Positions 33,896 to 42,901 are shown, counted from the stretch's first letter. The stretch is DNA of 64,000 nt from Methanofollis liminatans DSM 4140 (GCF_000275865.1 NZ_CM001555.1:496001-560000); one strand, 5' to 3'. Translations and numbers: made by a program. The notes: generated from the sequence alone by a model not told the origin.

Positions 33896-34832
33896 CGGGA
33901 TCGGCCGCGAGGTCGTCCCGGTGGCCGAGGGCGTGCTCCGCCTCCTCCACCCTGACTGGGACTACTACCCTGTCGAGGTCGGTTACGGCCGCTGGGAGCG
34001 CTGCGGCGCCGCCATCGGTTCTGAGGAGATGCGCGCCCTCTCGGAAGCCGATGCGATCCTCTTCGGCGCCGTGACGACCCCGCCCGACCCGGATTACCGG
34101 AGCGTCCTCCTCCAGATCAGGCACGATCTCGACCTTTATGCGAATGTGCGGCCGGTGAGGGGGCCGGGCGTCGATATCACCATCGTGCGGGAGAACACCG
34201 AAGGGCTCTATTCTGGGATCGAGTGGAATCTGCCGGGAAGCGCCTGCACCCTGCGGGTGGTCACCGAGCGGGGGAGCCGGCGGATCGCACGCTTTGCCGC
34301 CGGGCTCGTTCGAGGGGGGCGCCTCACGATCGGGACGAAGGCGAACGTGATCAAGTCAGACGTCCTCTTCCGCCGGTGCGCGATCGACGAGGCCGAGGCG
34401 GCGGGCGTGGCCTGGGAGGAGAAATACATCGACGCCCTCTGCCTGGACGTGCTGGTGCACCCGGCCCGCTATGGGGTGATCGTGACGACGAACATCTTCG
34501 GCGACATCCTCTCGGACGCCGCCGGCTATCTTGTCGGCGGTCTCGGCATGCTCCCGTCGGCGAACATCGGCGATAAACACGCCTTTTTCGAGCCGGTGCA
34601 CGGTTCTGCTCCAGATATTGCCGGGCGGGGGATCGCGAATCCGGTGGCGGCGATCCGTTCTGCGGCACTGCTCCTTGCACATTCCGGCTACGCGGATGAG
34701 GCGGCAGCCGTTGATGCGGCGGTGGATGCCGCCCTTGTTGCGGGGGTGCGGACGCCCGACCTCGGGGGTGCGGCCTCGACCGTGCAGGTGGGCGAGGCGG
34801 TGTTCGGTCGGATCAGGGAACGGATGCTCTGA
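33870..34832 (+). CDS. aksF: Homoisocitrate/isopropylmalate dehydrogenase family (AksF)
   Basis: This is an NAD(P)-dependent beta-decarboxylating dehydrogenase that oxidises homoisocitrate and its longer homologues to 2-oxoadipate, 2-oxopimelate and 2-oxosuberate. The 320-residue protein has PGDGIGREVVPVAEG, IVRENTEGLYSGIEW, TKANVIKSDVLF, and GSAPDIAGRGIANPVA for the cofactor. I chose the ATG at 33870 (MKVAIVPGDG), which follows GGAGGG. Isopropylmalate dehydrogenase is the alternative. It is the last gene of the operon. Confidence 0.86.
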   Translation: MKVAIVPGDGIGREVVPVAEGVLRLLHPDWDYYPVEVGYGRWERCGAAIGSEEMRALSEADAILFGAVTTPPDPDYRSVLLQIRHDLDLYANVRPVRGPGVDITIVRENTEGLYSGIEWNLPGSACTLRVVTERGSRRIARFAAGLVRGGRLTIGTKANVIKSDVLFRRCAIDEAEAAGVAWEEKYIDALCLDVLVHPARYGVIVTTNIFGDILSDAAGYLVGGLGMLPSANIGDKHAFFEPVHGSAPDIAGRGIANPVAAIRSAALLLAHSGYADEAAAVDAAVDAALVAGVRTPDLGGAASTVQVGEAVFGRIRERML

Positions 34833-34850
34833 CGCTCGCCTCCTTTTTTA

Positions 34851-35222
34851 TCACTCCGCTCCGGCGTCTTCCTCCCAGAGCCCGAAGGTGTTCCCCTCGG
34901 TGTCCTCGCATATGGCCAGGTACCCGAATTTCTGCACGACTGTTTTCTGGAGCACCACCTTTCCGCCGAGGCGGGTCACGTCGGCCAGACAGGCGTCGAC
35001 AGACGGCACCCCGATGTAGTTGGCGATCCTCTGGTCCGGCGCCCCCCGCTTTCCCATCCCGCCGCCGACACCGGGCGAACCGTCTTCGGCGGTGGTGGTG
35101 ATAAGGTAAAAATCCGTCCAGCCCGGGGCCAGTTCGAACGTCCACCCAAAAAGGCTGGAATAGAAGGTCTTCGCGCGTTCGAGATCTTCGGCGGGCAGGT
35201 CAAAATGGACAATGGTTGCCAT
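34851..35222 (-). CDS. Glyoxalase/VOC superfamily protein
   Basis: This is a 123-residue single-module protein of the vicinal oxygen chelate fold. It begins MATIVHFDLPAEDLERAKTF, continues FYSSLFGWTFE and ends ICEDTEGNTFGLWEED, which is the usual pattern with His and Glu metal ligands. The substrate is unknown. The ATG at 35222 is the likely start. It converges on the aks operon and is probably independent of modABC, which lies upstream of it on the same strand after a hairpin. Confidence 0.8.
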   Translation of the reverse strand: MATIVHFDLPAEDLERAKTFYSSLFGWTFELAPGWTDFYLITTTAEDGSPGVGGGMGKRGAPDQRIANYIGVPSVDACLADVTRLGGKVVLQKTVVQKFGYLAICEDTEGNTFGLWEEDAGAE

Positions 35223-35277
35223 GGTCTTTCCCAGAGGGGAACGGGCGTCGGCGGCCATTAACTTTCTGGTCGGCCGC

Positions 35278-35296
35278 GGGGGGGGCGACCCCCCGG
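35278..35296. repeat. GC-rich intergenic hairpin, copy 4
   Basis: G8-CGA-C6GG forms a strong stem, with an outer GGCCGC/GCGGCC-like pair flanking it. It lies between modC and the VOC gene and may terminate modABC, though it also matches the dispersed hairpin family. Confidence 0.5.
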
Positions 35297-35318
35297 ATGC
35301 GCGGCCCCCGGGTGTTAT

Positions 35319-36068
35319 TCAGCCCTGCGACTCCCCTTCTCTCACGCCGTGCACACAACTGCAGAAGAAATTCGCCACGAAACTGTTCGCTCCCGGCCTC
35401 AGGATATCGTCGGGGGTGCCCGAGGCGGTGATCCGCCCCTCCTCGATCACGGCGATCCGGTCGCCGAGTTCGAGGGCGTCCCGCAGGGCGTGGGTGACGA
35501 TGACCGCTGGTATCCCGGCCTCCCTGATGCAGGCCCGCAGTTCCTTTCGCATCACATTTTTCGTCCTGACGTCGAGGGCCGCGAGGGGTTCGTCGAGGAG
35601 GAGGAGATCGGGGTCGGTCACCAGCGCCCGCGCGAGGGCGACCCGCTGCCGCTGCCCCCCGGAAAGGGCGCCCGGGGGATCGTCCGCGTGGGCGGCGATC
35701 CCCATCCGGCCGAGCATCCCTGCCGCCCGCTCCTGCGCCTCTCCCTTCGGGACGCCCCGGGAGAGGAGGCCGAAGGCGACGTTCCCGGCCACGCTCATGT
35801 GCGGGAAGAGTGCGTAGTTCTGGAGGACGTAGCCGATACGCCGGTCCTCCGGCGGGAGGACGGTCCTTGTGCCGTCGTCGAAGAGCGTCCTGCCCGAAAG
35901 GGTGATGCTCCCCGCGTCCGGGTGGAGGAGGCCGGCGACCAGGTTGAGCACCGTGGACTTTCCGGCGCCGTTCTCCCCGATCAGGACCAGCGTCTCGCCA
36001 TCGCCAACGGCGATCTCGAGATCGAGGGTATAGTCTCTGAGGTGTTTTTCCATGACTGCAACGAGCAT
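35319..36068 (-). CDS. modC: Molybdate/tungstate ABC transporter ATPase
   Basis: The ATPase of the oxyanion importer, 249 residues. Walker A is GENGAGKST, the signature is LSGGQRQRVALARAL and Walker B is LLLDEPLAALD, with VTHALRDA holding the switch His. The mobe-type C-terminal domain of bacterial ModC is absent. The ATG at 36068 follows GGAGGTAATT and lies two bases after modB. Its product would supply molybdenum or tungsten for FwdB and nitrogenase. Confidence 0.88.
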   Translation of the reverse strand: MLVAVMEKHLRDYTLDLEIAVGDGETLVLIGENGAGKSTVLNLVAGLLHPDAGSITLSGRTLFDDGTRTVLPPEDRRIGYVLQNYALFPHMSVAGNVAFGLLSRGVPKGEAQERAAGMLGRMGIAAHADDPPGALSGGQRQRVALARALVTDPDLLLLDEPLAALDVRTKNVMRKELRACIREAGIPAVIVTHALRDALELGDRIAVIEEGRITASGTPDDILRPGANSFVANFFCSCVHGVREGESQG

Positions 36069-36070
36069 AA

Positions 36071-37003
36071 TTACCTCCTGACTGCGTATCGAACCCCGGT
36101 GATGACGCCGAACGAGATGATCACCAGGATCACCGCCAGGGCGAGGGAGGCGTCGAGGTCTCCCTGCATGGCGGTGTAGATCGCAAGGGGCATCGTCTGG
36201 GTCCGCCCCTGGATGTTCCCTGCAAACATGATCGTCGCCCCGAACTCGCTGAGGGCACGGGCAAACGTCATCACCGCCCCTGACACGAGCCCGCCCGCGG
36301 CGAGGGGCATCGTGATCCTGGCGAAGGTCCGCACGGGCGATGCCCCGAGCGTCCGGGCGGCGTCCTCGAGGCTGCGGTCGACCGCTTCGAAGCTCGCACG
36401 CGCCTGTTTGATGTAGAACGGCGATGCGACGAAGACCTGGGCGAGCACCACGGCGAGCGTGGTGTAGGCGACCTCGATCCCGCATATGCTCAGGTAACTC
36501 CCGAGTACGCCGTAGCGTCCGAAGGCCATCAGCAGGGCAAGCCCCGCGACGGCCGGCGGGAGGATCACCGGAATGTCGATGAGCGTGTCGATGATGCCCC
36601 GCCCCCGGTAGGCGATCCGTGCGTTGATGTAGGAGATCGGCGTCCCGCAGAGCATGACGATCCCGACAGATGCGCCTGCCGTCGCAAGACTCAGGACCAG
36701 GGCGTCGGTGACGACCGGGTCGGCGAGGGAGGCGATGAACGCCTCGGGCGAGATCCGCAGGAAGAGCGAGACGACCGGGACCGTGACGAAGAGCAGGAAC
36801 CCCCCGAAAAGGAGGGAGGCGCCGAGGGCCGCGCAGGCCGTCCCGGCCCGTCTCCTCCCCTCAGACCGGATCGAAGCCGTACCGCCCGAGGATCTCCCGG
36901 CCCTGCTCAGAGAGGACGAAGGCGATGAACTCGTTTGCGGTGTCCGGGTGTGCCGATTCTCTGAGGGCTCCGATGGGGTACCTGGCGACGACATTGTACT
37001 CAT
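36071..37003 (-). CDS. modB: Molybdate/tungstate ABC transporter permease, start uncertain
   Basis: This is the permease, with six hydrophobic helices and the ATPase-contact EAARTLGASPVRTF-type loop (here EDAARTLGASP). The conserved protein begins around RRRAGTACAALGASLL, just after the modA stop. No ATG, GTG or TTG lies between that stop and the first helix. The only in-frame ATGs are at 37003 and 36994, deep inside modA, giving a 143-base overlap and an implausible Ser/Thr-rich leader. A non-standard start after GAGGGGAGGAG, or a base error, should be considered. Confidence 0.8.
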   Translation of the reverse strand: MSTMSSPGTPSEPSENRHTRTPQTSSSPSSSLSRAGRSSGGTASIRSEGRRRAGTACAALGASLLFGGFLLFVTVPVVSLFLRISPEAFIASLADPVVTDALVLSLATAGASVGIVMLCGTPISYINARIAYRGRGIIDTLIDIPVILPPAVAGLALLMAFGRYGVLGSYLSICGIEVAYTTLAVVLAQVFVASPFYIKQARASFEAVDRSLEDAARTLGASPVRTFARITMPLAAGGLVSGAVMTFARALSEFGATIMFAGNIQGRTQTMPLAIYTAMQGDLDASLALAVILVIISFGVITGVRYAVRR

Positions 37004-37670
37004 CCGGGATGGTAATGGTGGTCAGCTGGTCGGCGTATGCCGGGGTGACGACGTCTGAGGTGTAGGTGAACCCGGCGTCCGCCTCACCGATGAGGAGCTT
37101 TGCGATGATGTTGTTCACGTTCGTCTCTTCGGAGACGACGTTCGCCAGCACCGCATCCCTGTACGCCTCCCCGTATGCCGGATCGGCGGCCATGCTCTCC
37201 AGGACCTCCCTGGCGTAGCTGCCGATGGGGACGTCTGGCGTTCCGATCAGCACCTTTGTCCCGGCCTTCGTGAGGCCTGAGAGGTCTGCGATCGTTCCGG
37301 GATTCGATGCTGGAAGGGCGACCGTGACCCTGTTCTCCACGAAGTCGACGACCGTTGCGTTGTCCATGAACCCTTCTCCTATCAGGGCGTCCATGTGCTT
37401 CTGGTTTGCCGAGACAAAGACGTCGCCCCTGGCCCCCTGCTCCACCTGGGTCCGCAGGGCCTGGGTGCCGTCGATGTTCAGGACGACCTCTGTTCCCGGA
37501 TGATCGTCTTCATACGCCGTAGAAATCTCGGTGAAGGACCCCTTCAGGGAACCGGCCGCAAAGACCGTGATCGTCGTCTCCTCCTCAGTCGTGGTGCATC
37601 CTGCGGCGAGCAGGAGCGCGCATATTGCCATACATGCAGCCAGTGCTGCTGCGTATCTTCCCATCTTCAT
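36861..37670 (-). CDS. modA: Molybdate-binding lipoprotein ModA
   Basis: This is the substrate-binding protein of the molybdate/tungstate importer, 269 residues. The N terminus is a lipoprotein signal with the lipobox LLAAGC, cysteine near residue 25. ITVFAAGSLKGSFTEIS and DVFVSANQKHMDAL are typical ModA oxyanion-site segments. It is the first gene of modABC, 106 bases downstream of the AnfO-like gene of the nif operon on the same strand, so it may be partly read through from nif. Confidence 0.88.
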   Translation of the reverse strand: MKMGRYAAALAACMAICALLLAAGCTTTEEETTITVFAAGSLKGSFTEISTAYEDDHPGTEVVLNIDGTQALRTQVEQGARGDVFVSANQKHMDALIGEGFMDNATVVDFVENRVTVALPASNPGTIADLSGLTKAGTKVLIGTPDVPIGSYAREVLESMAADPAYGEAYRDAVLANVVSEETNVNNIIAKLLIGEADAGFTYTSDVVTPAYADQLTTITIPDEYNVVARYPIGALRESAHPDTANEFIAFVLSEQGREILGRYGFDPV

Positions 37671-37776
37671 GATGACACCAGTGTGCTGATCTTTTTCCCT
37701 CCGGCAATGGCCGGAGCGACATTCCCCGGGATGGTGTCAGATGCCCGTTCCTGACGGTTCGGGTGTGGCGCCTCTT

Positions 37777-38400
37777 TCAGGCCTTTTTTCTCGTGAGCCT
37801 GACCATCAAATCGTTCTGCCCGATCTTTTCCGCTTCTATGGAGTAGTCTCTCTTCTCGGCCTCCACCTCGATCCAGGGCGGGACGTGATCGCACTGGATT
37901 TCAAGCACGTTGAAATTGCCTTCGGCAATGAACTGCTGGAGGATCTGTTTGCTGCTGATCTCCGGCGATTTACCCTGGATCTCCCTGATCGAGATGAAAA
38001 AGGTTCCAGGTGCTCTTTCATGGGGCGCGGGTATGCCGGCCACGCCGGGCGATTGTGCCGCAATCCTCTCCTTCTCCTCGTCATCGAGCACGACGTCCAG
38101 AAAATCGGGTGGTTTTCCGCTGATCTCCCAGACGCTGCACCCGGCCTTTTCGAGTTCAAAGTAGAGGGCGCCGCCTGCCGCCCTGGCCGCGAAGATCCTG
38201 CAACCGTTCAGGAACTGCAGAATATCGGCCATTTTCCTGCGCATCTCACGCAGGCCATTGCTCCGGTCGAGAGAAACCTCCATTGAACGATCGATCTCCC
38301 ATACCCCACCGGATCGGCGGTAGACGATCACCGTTCCGGGTTCGTTCAGAACGCCGCTGCATCCATCCCCGTCAACCATTGCTGCGATCTCTGCCACCAT
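37777..38400 (-). CDS. AnfO-like nitrogenase accessory protein
   Basis: This 207-residue protein begins MVAEIAAMVDGDG and ends with LQQFIAEGNFNVLEIQCDHV, close to the pattern of AnfO, an accessory protein best known from iron-only nitrogenase clusters. Here the structural genes look like a molybdenum nitrogenase and no anfG is present. The function of AnfO itself is poorly known. The ATG at 38400 follows GGAGGGAGAACG. It is the last gene of the nif operon, 23 bases after the 2Fe-2S protein. An assembly or regulatory role is inferred from context. Confidence 0.72.
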   Translation of the reverse strand: MVAEIAAMVDGDGCSGVLNEPGTVIVYRRSGGVWEIDRSMEVSLDRSNGLREMRRKMADILQFLNGCRIFAARAAGGALYFELEKAGCSVWEISGKPPDFLDVVLDDEEKERIAAQSPGVAGIPAPHERAPGTFFISIREIQGKSPEISSKQILQQFIAEGNFNVLEIQCDHVPPWIEVEAEKRDYSIEAEKIGQNDLMVRLTRKKA

Positions 38401-38423
38401 CGTTCTCCCTCCTCTCGCTCCCG

Positions 38424-38732
38424 TCAGATCAGCAGGCGTTCGACGACGTTCCCGCCCTCGATATGCTCGTCCATGATCTCCTCCACGTCGTCGGGGGTCA
38501 CCGATCCGTACCAGACATTGTCCGGGTACACGACGACAATCGGCCCTTTCTCGCAGATCCCGAAGCATCCGGTGTTGTTGATGAAGATCTCACCGCCAAG
38601 TTCCCGCTCTTCGATCTCTTCCATGAACCTCATCATGACCTCAACGCCCTCCTTGCTGTGGCAGAACCCTTTCTGCTGGCCGTTCGGGCGCGAGCTCGTG
38701 CAGATGAAGATGTGGTGTTCAGGTTTTTGCAT
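38424..38732 (-). CDS. Thioredoxin-fold [2Fe-2S] ferredoxin
   Basis: This 102-residue protein has cysteines in the pattern ICTSSRPNGQQKGFC near the N terminus and TGCFGICEKGP near residue 60, the arrangement of thioredoxin-like [2Fe-2S] ferredoxins, which often occur in nif regions. I chose the ATG at 38732 (MQKPEHH), with AAGGTG upstream, over one six codons earlier. It overlaps nifN by 14 bases. It could donate electrons to, or protect, nitrogenase or its assembly proteins. Which of these is unknown. Confidence 0.82.
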   Translation of the reverse strand: MQKPEHHIFICTSSRPNGQQKGFCHSKEGVEVMMRFMEEIEERELGGEIFINNTGCFGICEKGPIVVVYPDNVWYGSVTPDDVEEIMDEHIEGGNVVERLLI

Positions 38733-40116
38733 TGGATACACCTTCTTCATTGAGCAATTCTTCTTTCCTTAACCGGCGATACGAGCCGTATTTCTTTTCG
38801 AGCAGGGTGTTGACGAAACGGTCGAGGAATCCGAGCGTGCCCGCATAGCCGACCGAGAGGATCCTCTGCCCGCCGATCCGGTCGTGGACCGGGTAGCCCA
38901 CCCTGATGCCGGGGATCCCCTGCCGTTCGGTCAGGTATTTGCCGCCCGAATGGCCGACGGCGAGGTTCGCCCCCTTCCTCACCGCCGCATCCTCGATCGT
39001 CACGAAGTCCGCCTCTTCGAGGAATATGGGTACGTCCAGCGCCTCTTCCAGCACGGGCTCAAGCAGACCGGCAAGGCCGCTGTTCTGCGTCCCGCTGGCG
39101 ATGACTGCGGGGGTGGCGCCGTTTTCCATACAGAGTTTTGCAAAGGCGTAGACCAGTTCGGGCTCGCCGTAGATGACCGGCCGCGCCCCGGCGCTGATCT
39201 TGTGGGCGTCCGCCATCCCGTCGCAGAGCCACCCCCGCTCCAGCATGAGGCCCTCAGGCACAGGTCGTCCGCCGATCTCCTTTAAGGTCCTGACAAACAG
39301 GTCCGTGCTCTCAAGCCCGATGGGCAGCGGGAGGTTGATCAGCGGGACCCCGAACTGCTGTTCCAGGAAGAGTCCCGGGGAGAGGCTGTCAGGGCAGGTG
39401 AGCCCGAACTGGATAGTGGCCCGCGCCCCGGCCATGCGGGCGATCTCTGCGGTGGGCGTGCCGCCGGGTGCGATCTTCTGGTAGCGTCCGCCGAACGGGC
39501 GGTCCAGCGTCAGGGAGTAGTCGGGCAGCAGGGTGTACTCGAGCCCCATCAGGTCGAGGATGCGCTTGATCTCCCTGATGTCGGCCGGGCTGATGTTGGG
39601 GACGATGACGTTGATCCCGCCGTGCCGTTCTGTCGGCCGCGCGTAATGGGCGATGACCGCCCGCGTTGCCGCCCAGAACCCTTCGGTGTGGGTGCCGCCG
39701 TAGCTCGGCGTGGAGATCGGGATGATATCGATCTCCGGGATCTCCCGGTCCTGTTTGTAGGCACCGACAAACCTCTCGATGTCGTCGCCCATCGTTTCGG
39801 CAAGGCAGGTCGTCAGGATGCCGATCACCTCTGGCCGGTAGACCCTGATCACGTTGTCGAGCGCCTTTCTCAGGTTCGCCTCGCCGCCGAAGATCGCCTG
39901 CTTCTCGTTCAAGGACGAGGAGGCGATGTCCATGGGCTCGTTGAAGTGCTCGACGTTTGTGAGGCGCATGTAGGTGCTGCAGCCCTGGGAGCCGTGCACC
40001 AGTGCGATCGAGCGTTCGACACCCCGCAGGGCGATGACGCCGCCGAGCGGCATGCACATATGGCACTGGTTCTCGTTGACCTGCCTGACCCGTGTCGTGA
40101 CCGTACAGTCGTTCAT
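38719..40116 (-). CDS. nifN: Nitrogenase cofactor assembly protein NifN
   Basis: NifN pairs with NifE as the scaffold on which the FeMo-cofactor precursor matures. The 465-residue protein is a NifK homologue with CHMCMPLGGVIALRG, HGSQGCSTYMRL, TTCLAETMGDD and STPSYGGTHTEGF. It follows nifE with a four-base overlap (ATGA). GAGGAGGCACAGG precedes the start. The assignment as NifN rather than NifK rests on position after nifE and on the lower similarity to NifK. Confidence 0.9.
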   Translation of the reverse strand: MNDCTVTTRVRQVNENQCHMCMPLGGVIALRGVERSIALVHGSQGCSTYMRLTNVEHFNEPMDIASSSLNEKQAIFGGEANLRKALDNVIRVYRPEVIGILTTCLAETMGDDIERFVGAYKQDREIPEIDIIPISTPSYGGTHTEGFWAATRAVIAHYARPTERHGGINVIVPNISPADIREIKRILDLMGLEYTLLPDYSLTLDRPFGGRYQKIAPGGTPTAEIARMAGARATIQFGLTCPDSLSPGLFLEQQFGVPLINLPLPIGLESTDLFVRTLKEIGGRPVPEGLMLERGWLCDGMADAHKISAGARPVIYGEPELVYAFAKLCMENGATPAVIASGTQNSGLAGLLEPVLEEALDVPIFLEEADFVTIEDAAVRKGANLAVGHSGGKYLTERQGIPGIRVGYPVHDRIGGQRILSVGYAGTLGFLDRFVNTLLEKKYGSYRRLRKEELLNEEGVSNAKT

Positions 40117-41504
40117 CCCTGTGCCTCCTCGAAGGGGTTTTTCTTCACCCGCTCCCAGACCGGCGAGCAGGTGGTCGCATACACCTCGCGGGCGAACCTG
40201 ATCGCTCCATCGAACCCTGCCAGGCCGTCTTTGCGGTCGTGGTTGTGGTCGACGAAACCGATGCCCAACTTGTGCGCAAGGAACCGCTCCTTCACCCCGC
40301 CGGCCATCATGTCGACCTCTTTTTCCAGCAGGAACCGCTCGATCTCGGCGGGGTTGGCGTCGTCGATCACGACCGTCCCCTCGCTGACGATGGTGCCGAT
40401 CTGCTCGTAGTCTTCAGGTTTTCCGGTCTGAGTGCCGGTGAACATCACGTCCATGCCGAGTTCCTGCAACTGACGGATGATGGCGAGGGCCTTGAAAGCG
40501 CCGCCCACGTAGATCGCCGCCCGCTTTCCTTTCAGTTTCTCCCGGTACCTCTCGATGACCGGCCGGACCCTTTTTGTCTCGCGCTCGATAAGCGCCTCCG
40601 TCCGGCGCACGATCTCCTCGTCGCCGTAGAAACGGGCAATCCTCCGCAGGCTTTCGGCGGTGTTCTCGGCGCCGAAGAAGTTCACGTCGATGTACGGCGT
40701 GCCGTACTCCTGCTCCAGGTTCATCGCCACCCAGTGCATCGAGCCGGAGCACTGCACCAGGTTCAGGCAGGCGCCGGGCGCCCTCTTCAGGGCGGCGACG
40801 GTCGAGTCCCCGGTGAAGGCCACGTTGATCTCGATGCCTATCTCCGCAAGATAGCGCTCGACGAGCCACTTCTCGCCGCCCAGATTGTATTCCCCGAGGA
40901 AGTTGAGTTTCCGCGTTTTTTCCACGGTATCTCCTTCCTTCGGGCGGATCAACTTCAGCAGGGCTTCTCCTGCCGCCCGGTAGCCGACGATCTTGTTTCC
41001 CGAGAGAAAGCCGCTGGACTCCACCGGGATCACGTCGATACCGTGTCTCTGTGATGCCTCCTTGCAAACGGCGACGATATCGTCGCCGATCAGCCCGACG
41101 ACGCAGGTCGCGTAGACGAAGATCGCCGGGGGATGGTACTTCTCGACGATCTCGTCGATACAGGCCACAAGTTTCTTTTCTCCACCAAAAACCACGTCTC
41201 TCTCTTTGAGGTCGGTGGAAAAACTCTGCCTGAACATCTCAGAACCACTGGACAGACTGCCGCGGATATCCCATGTGTACGCCGCACACCCGATAGGGCC
41301 GTGGACGAGGTGGACCGCATCCGTCACCGGATTCAAGACCACCCTCGCCCCGGAGTAGACGCAGGCACGCTGGCTTACGGCCCCGGCCAGGCTGTCATCA
41401 GCGCAATGAATGCGGCTTTTGTTTTTCCCTGTGGTCATGATGGAGAGCTGCCGTTCGTCAAGGCATGCCGCAGGCTCTGCAGGCACCGAACATTCGTTCT
41501 CCAT
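40113..41504 (-). CDS. nifE: Nitrogenase cofactor assembly protein NifE
   Basis: This is the NifD homologue of the NifEN scaffold. The 463-residue protein has RACVYSGARVVLNPVTDAVH, HGPIGCAAYTWDIRG, YATCVVGLIGDD and LVQCSGSMHWVA. It lacks the GHHIAN residues of NifD (here KIVGYRAAG), as expected of NifE. It lies 13 bases after nifK and overlaps nifN. Confidence 0.92.
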   Translation of the reverse strand: MENECSVPAEPAACLDERQLSIMTTGKNKSRIHCADDSLAGAVSQRACVYSGARVVLNPVTDAVHLVHGPIGCAAYTWDIRGSLSSGSEMFRQSFSTDLKERDVVFGGEKKLVACIDEIVEKYHPPAIFVYATCVVGLIGDDIVAVCKEASQRHGIDVIPVESSGFLSGNKIVGYRAAGEALLKLIRPKEGDTVEKTRKLNFLGEYNLGGEKWLVERYLAEIGIEINVAFTGDSTVAALKRAPGACLNLVQCSGSMHWVAMNLEQEYGTPYIDVNFFGAENTAESLRRIARFYGDEEIVRRTEALIERETKRVRPVIERYREKLKGKRAAIYVGGAFKALAIIRQLQELGMDVMFTGTQTGKPEDYEQIGTIVSEGTVVIDDANPAEIERFLLEKEVDMMAGGVKERFLAHKLGIGFVDHNHDRKDGLAGFDGAIRFAREVYATTCSPVWERVKKNPFEEAQG

Positions 41505-41517
41505 GGTTTTTCGCCTT

Positions 41518-42894
41518 CTACAGGATCAGTTCGTAGTCTTCGTCCGTGCAGTCGCGGTCGCGGCGTTCGAGCAGGGCGTTGCTGATCATCTCGATCAGAC
41601 GCAGGCATCCCCGGTATCCTGTGATCGGCATCAGCGGGTGGACCGCCCGGTCGAAGACCGGGAACCCGACCCTGACCAGGGGGATATCCTCGGCCCGTGC
41701 GATGTACTTGCCGTGCGTGTTGCCGATGAGGAGGTCCACCGACTCCTCCTTGATCCACTGGTGGAGGTCGAAGAGATCTCCTTCGGCCTTGACCCTGCTG
41801 CCCTCGATGCCGGCGTCTTCGAGCATCTCGTTGATCGTCTTCTCGAACTTGTTGCCGGGCGTTCCGGTGAGGACATATTTCGGGACCATACCCATCGTGA
41901 TCAGGAACTCGGTCAGCGGGATGGCGATGTCGGGATCCCCGAAGACCGCCACCTTCTTTCCTTCGTACTGGAAGTGGGTGTCGATCAGGGTGTCGATGAC
42001 CTGTCCTCTCTCAACATTGAGAGATTCCGGTACGTCCACCCCGAAACCGTCCTTTACCGCCATGATCAGGTCGTCGGTCGCCTTTATCCCGATCGGGATC
42101 TTGAGGGGAACGCCGGGCACCCCGCACTTCGACTGGAGGATCGCCGCCGCTTCGTCTGACGACCATGCACCAAGCGAGAGGGTCATTTTCGAATTACCCG
42201 AGTCCTTTATGTCCTCGATCCGCGCGCCGCCCCTGGGGTACATCTCGTATGTGCTCAGCAGCGGCGAGTCCATCACGTTCGTGGTGTCCGGATACATGAT
42301 CGAGGGGACGCCCATCTCGGTTACGATCCGCTTTATCTCCCTCATGTCCCCGGGGTTTAAGAACCCCGGGAATATGTTTGCCTGCTCCTTTTTCGGGTTG
42401 CCGTTGGACTCTGCAAGATAGGAGACGATCCCCCTGCACATGTTCGAAAACCCGGTGATGTGCGAGCCATAGTAACTCGGCGTGTTGGCGTGGATGACGT
42501 ACCTGCCCTCCGGGATCTCCGACTGCTTGATGATGGTCGGGATGTCGTCGCCGATCGTCTCGCTGAGGCACGTCGTGTGGACCGCGATGATCTCCGGGTT
42601 GTAGATCGCAAAGACGTTCTTGATCGAGGTCTTTAAGTTTGCAGCGCCGCCGAAGACGGACGCACCTTCCGTGAAGGAACTCGTCGAGGCCATCGCGGGC
42701 TCGTGGAAGTGCCTGGACAATGCCATCCGGTGGTACGAGCAGCACCCCTGTGAGCCGTGGCTGTGCGGGAGACAGCCGTGAATGCCGAGTGCTGCATACA
42801 TCGCACCGACCGGCTGGCAGGTTTTTATCGGGTTGATCTTTCCTGTCGTACGTGCATCTCGTGGGAGAGGCTCTTTTGGTGTGCAGTCGAGCAT
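41518..42894 (-). CDS. nifK: Nitrogenase MoFe protein beta chain
   Basis: This is the beta subunit of dinitrogenase, 458 residues. P-cluster cysteine regions are visible: KTCQPVGAMYAALG, HGSQGCCSYHRM and TTCLSETIGDD. SSFTEGASVFGGAANL is typical NifK. It lacks the N-terminal extension of proteobacterial NifK. The ATG at 42894 follows AGAGGTGA, which includes the nifD stop. Confidence 0.95.
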   Translation of the reverse strand: MLDCTPKEPLPRDARTTGKINPIKTCQPVGAMYAALGIHGCLPHSHGSQGCCSYHRMALSRHFHEPAMASTSSFTEGASVFGGAANLKTSIKNVFAIYNPEIIAVHTTCLSETIGDDIPTIIKQSEIPEGRYVIHANTPSYYGSHITGFSNMCRGIVSYLAESNGNPKKEQANIFPGFLNPGDMREIKRIVTEMGVPSIMYPDTTNVMDSPLLSTYEMYPRGGARIEDIKDSGNSKMTLSLGAWSSDEAAAILQSKCGVPGVPLKIPIGIKATDDLIMAVKDGFGVDVPESLNVERGQVIDTLIDTHFQYEGKKVAVFGDPDIAIPLTEFLITMGMVPKYVLTGTPGNKFEKTINEMLEDAGIEGSRVKAEGDLFDLHQWIKEESVDLLIGNTHGKYIARAEDIPLVRVGFPVFDRAVHPLMPITGYRGCLRLIEMISNALLERRDRDCTDEDYELIL

Positions 42895-42901
42895 CTTTCG
42901 G

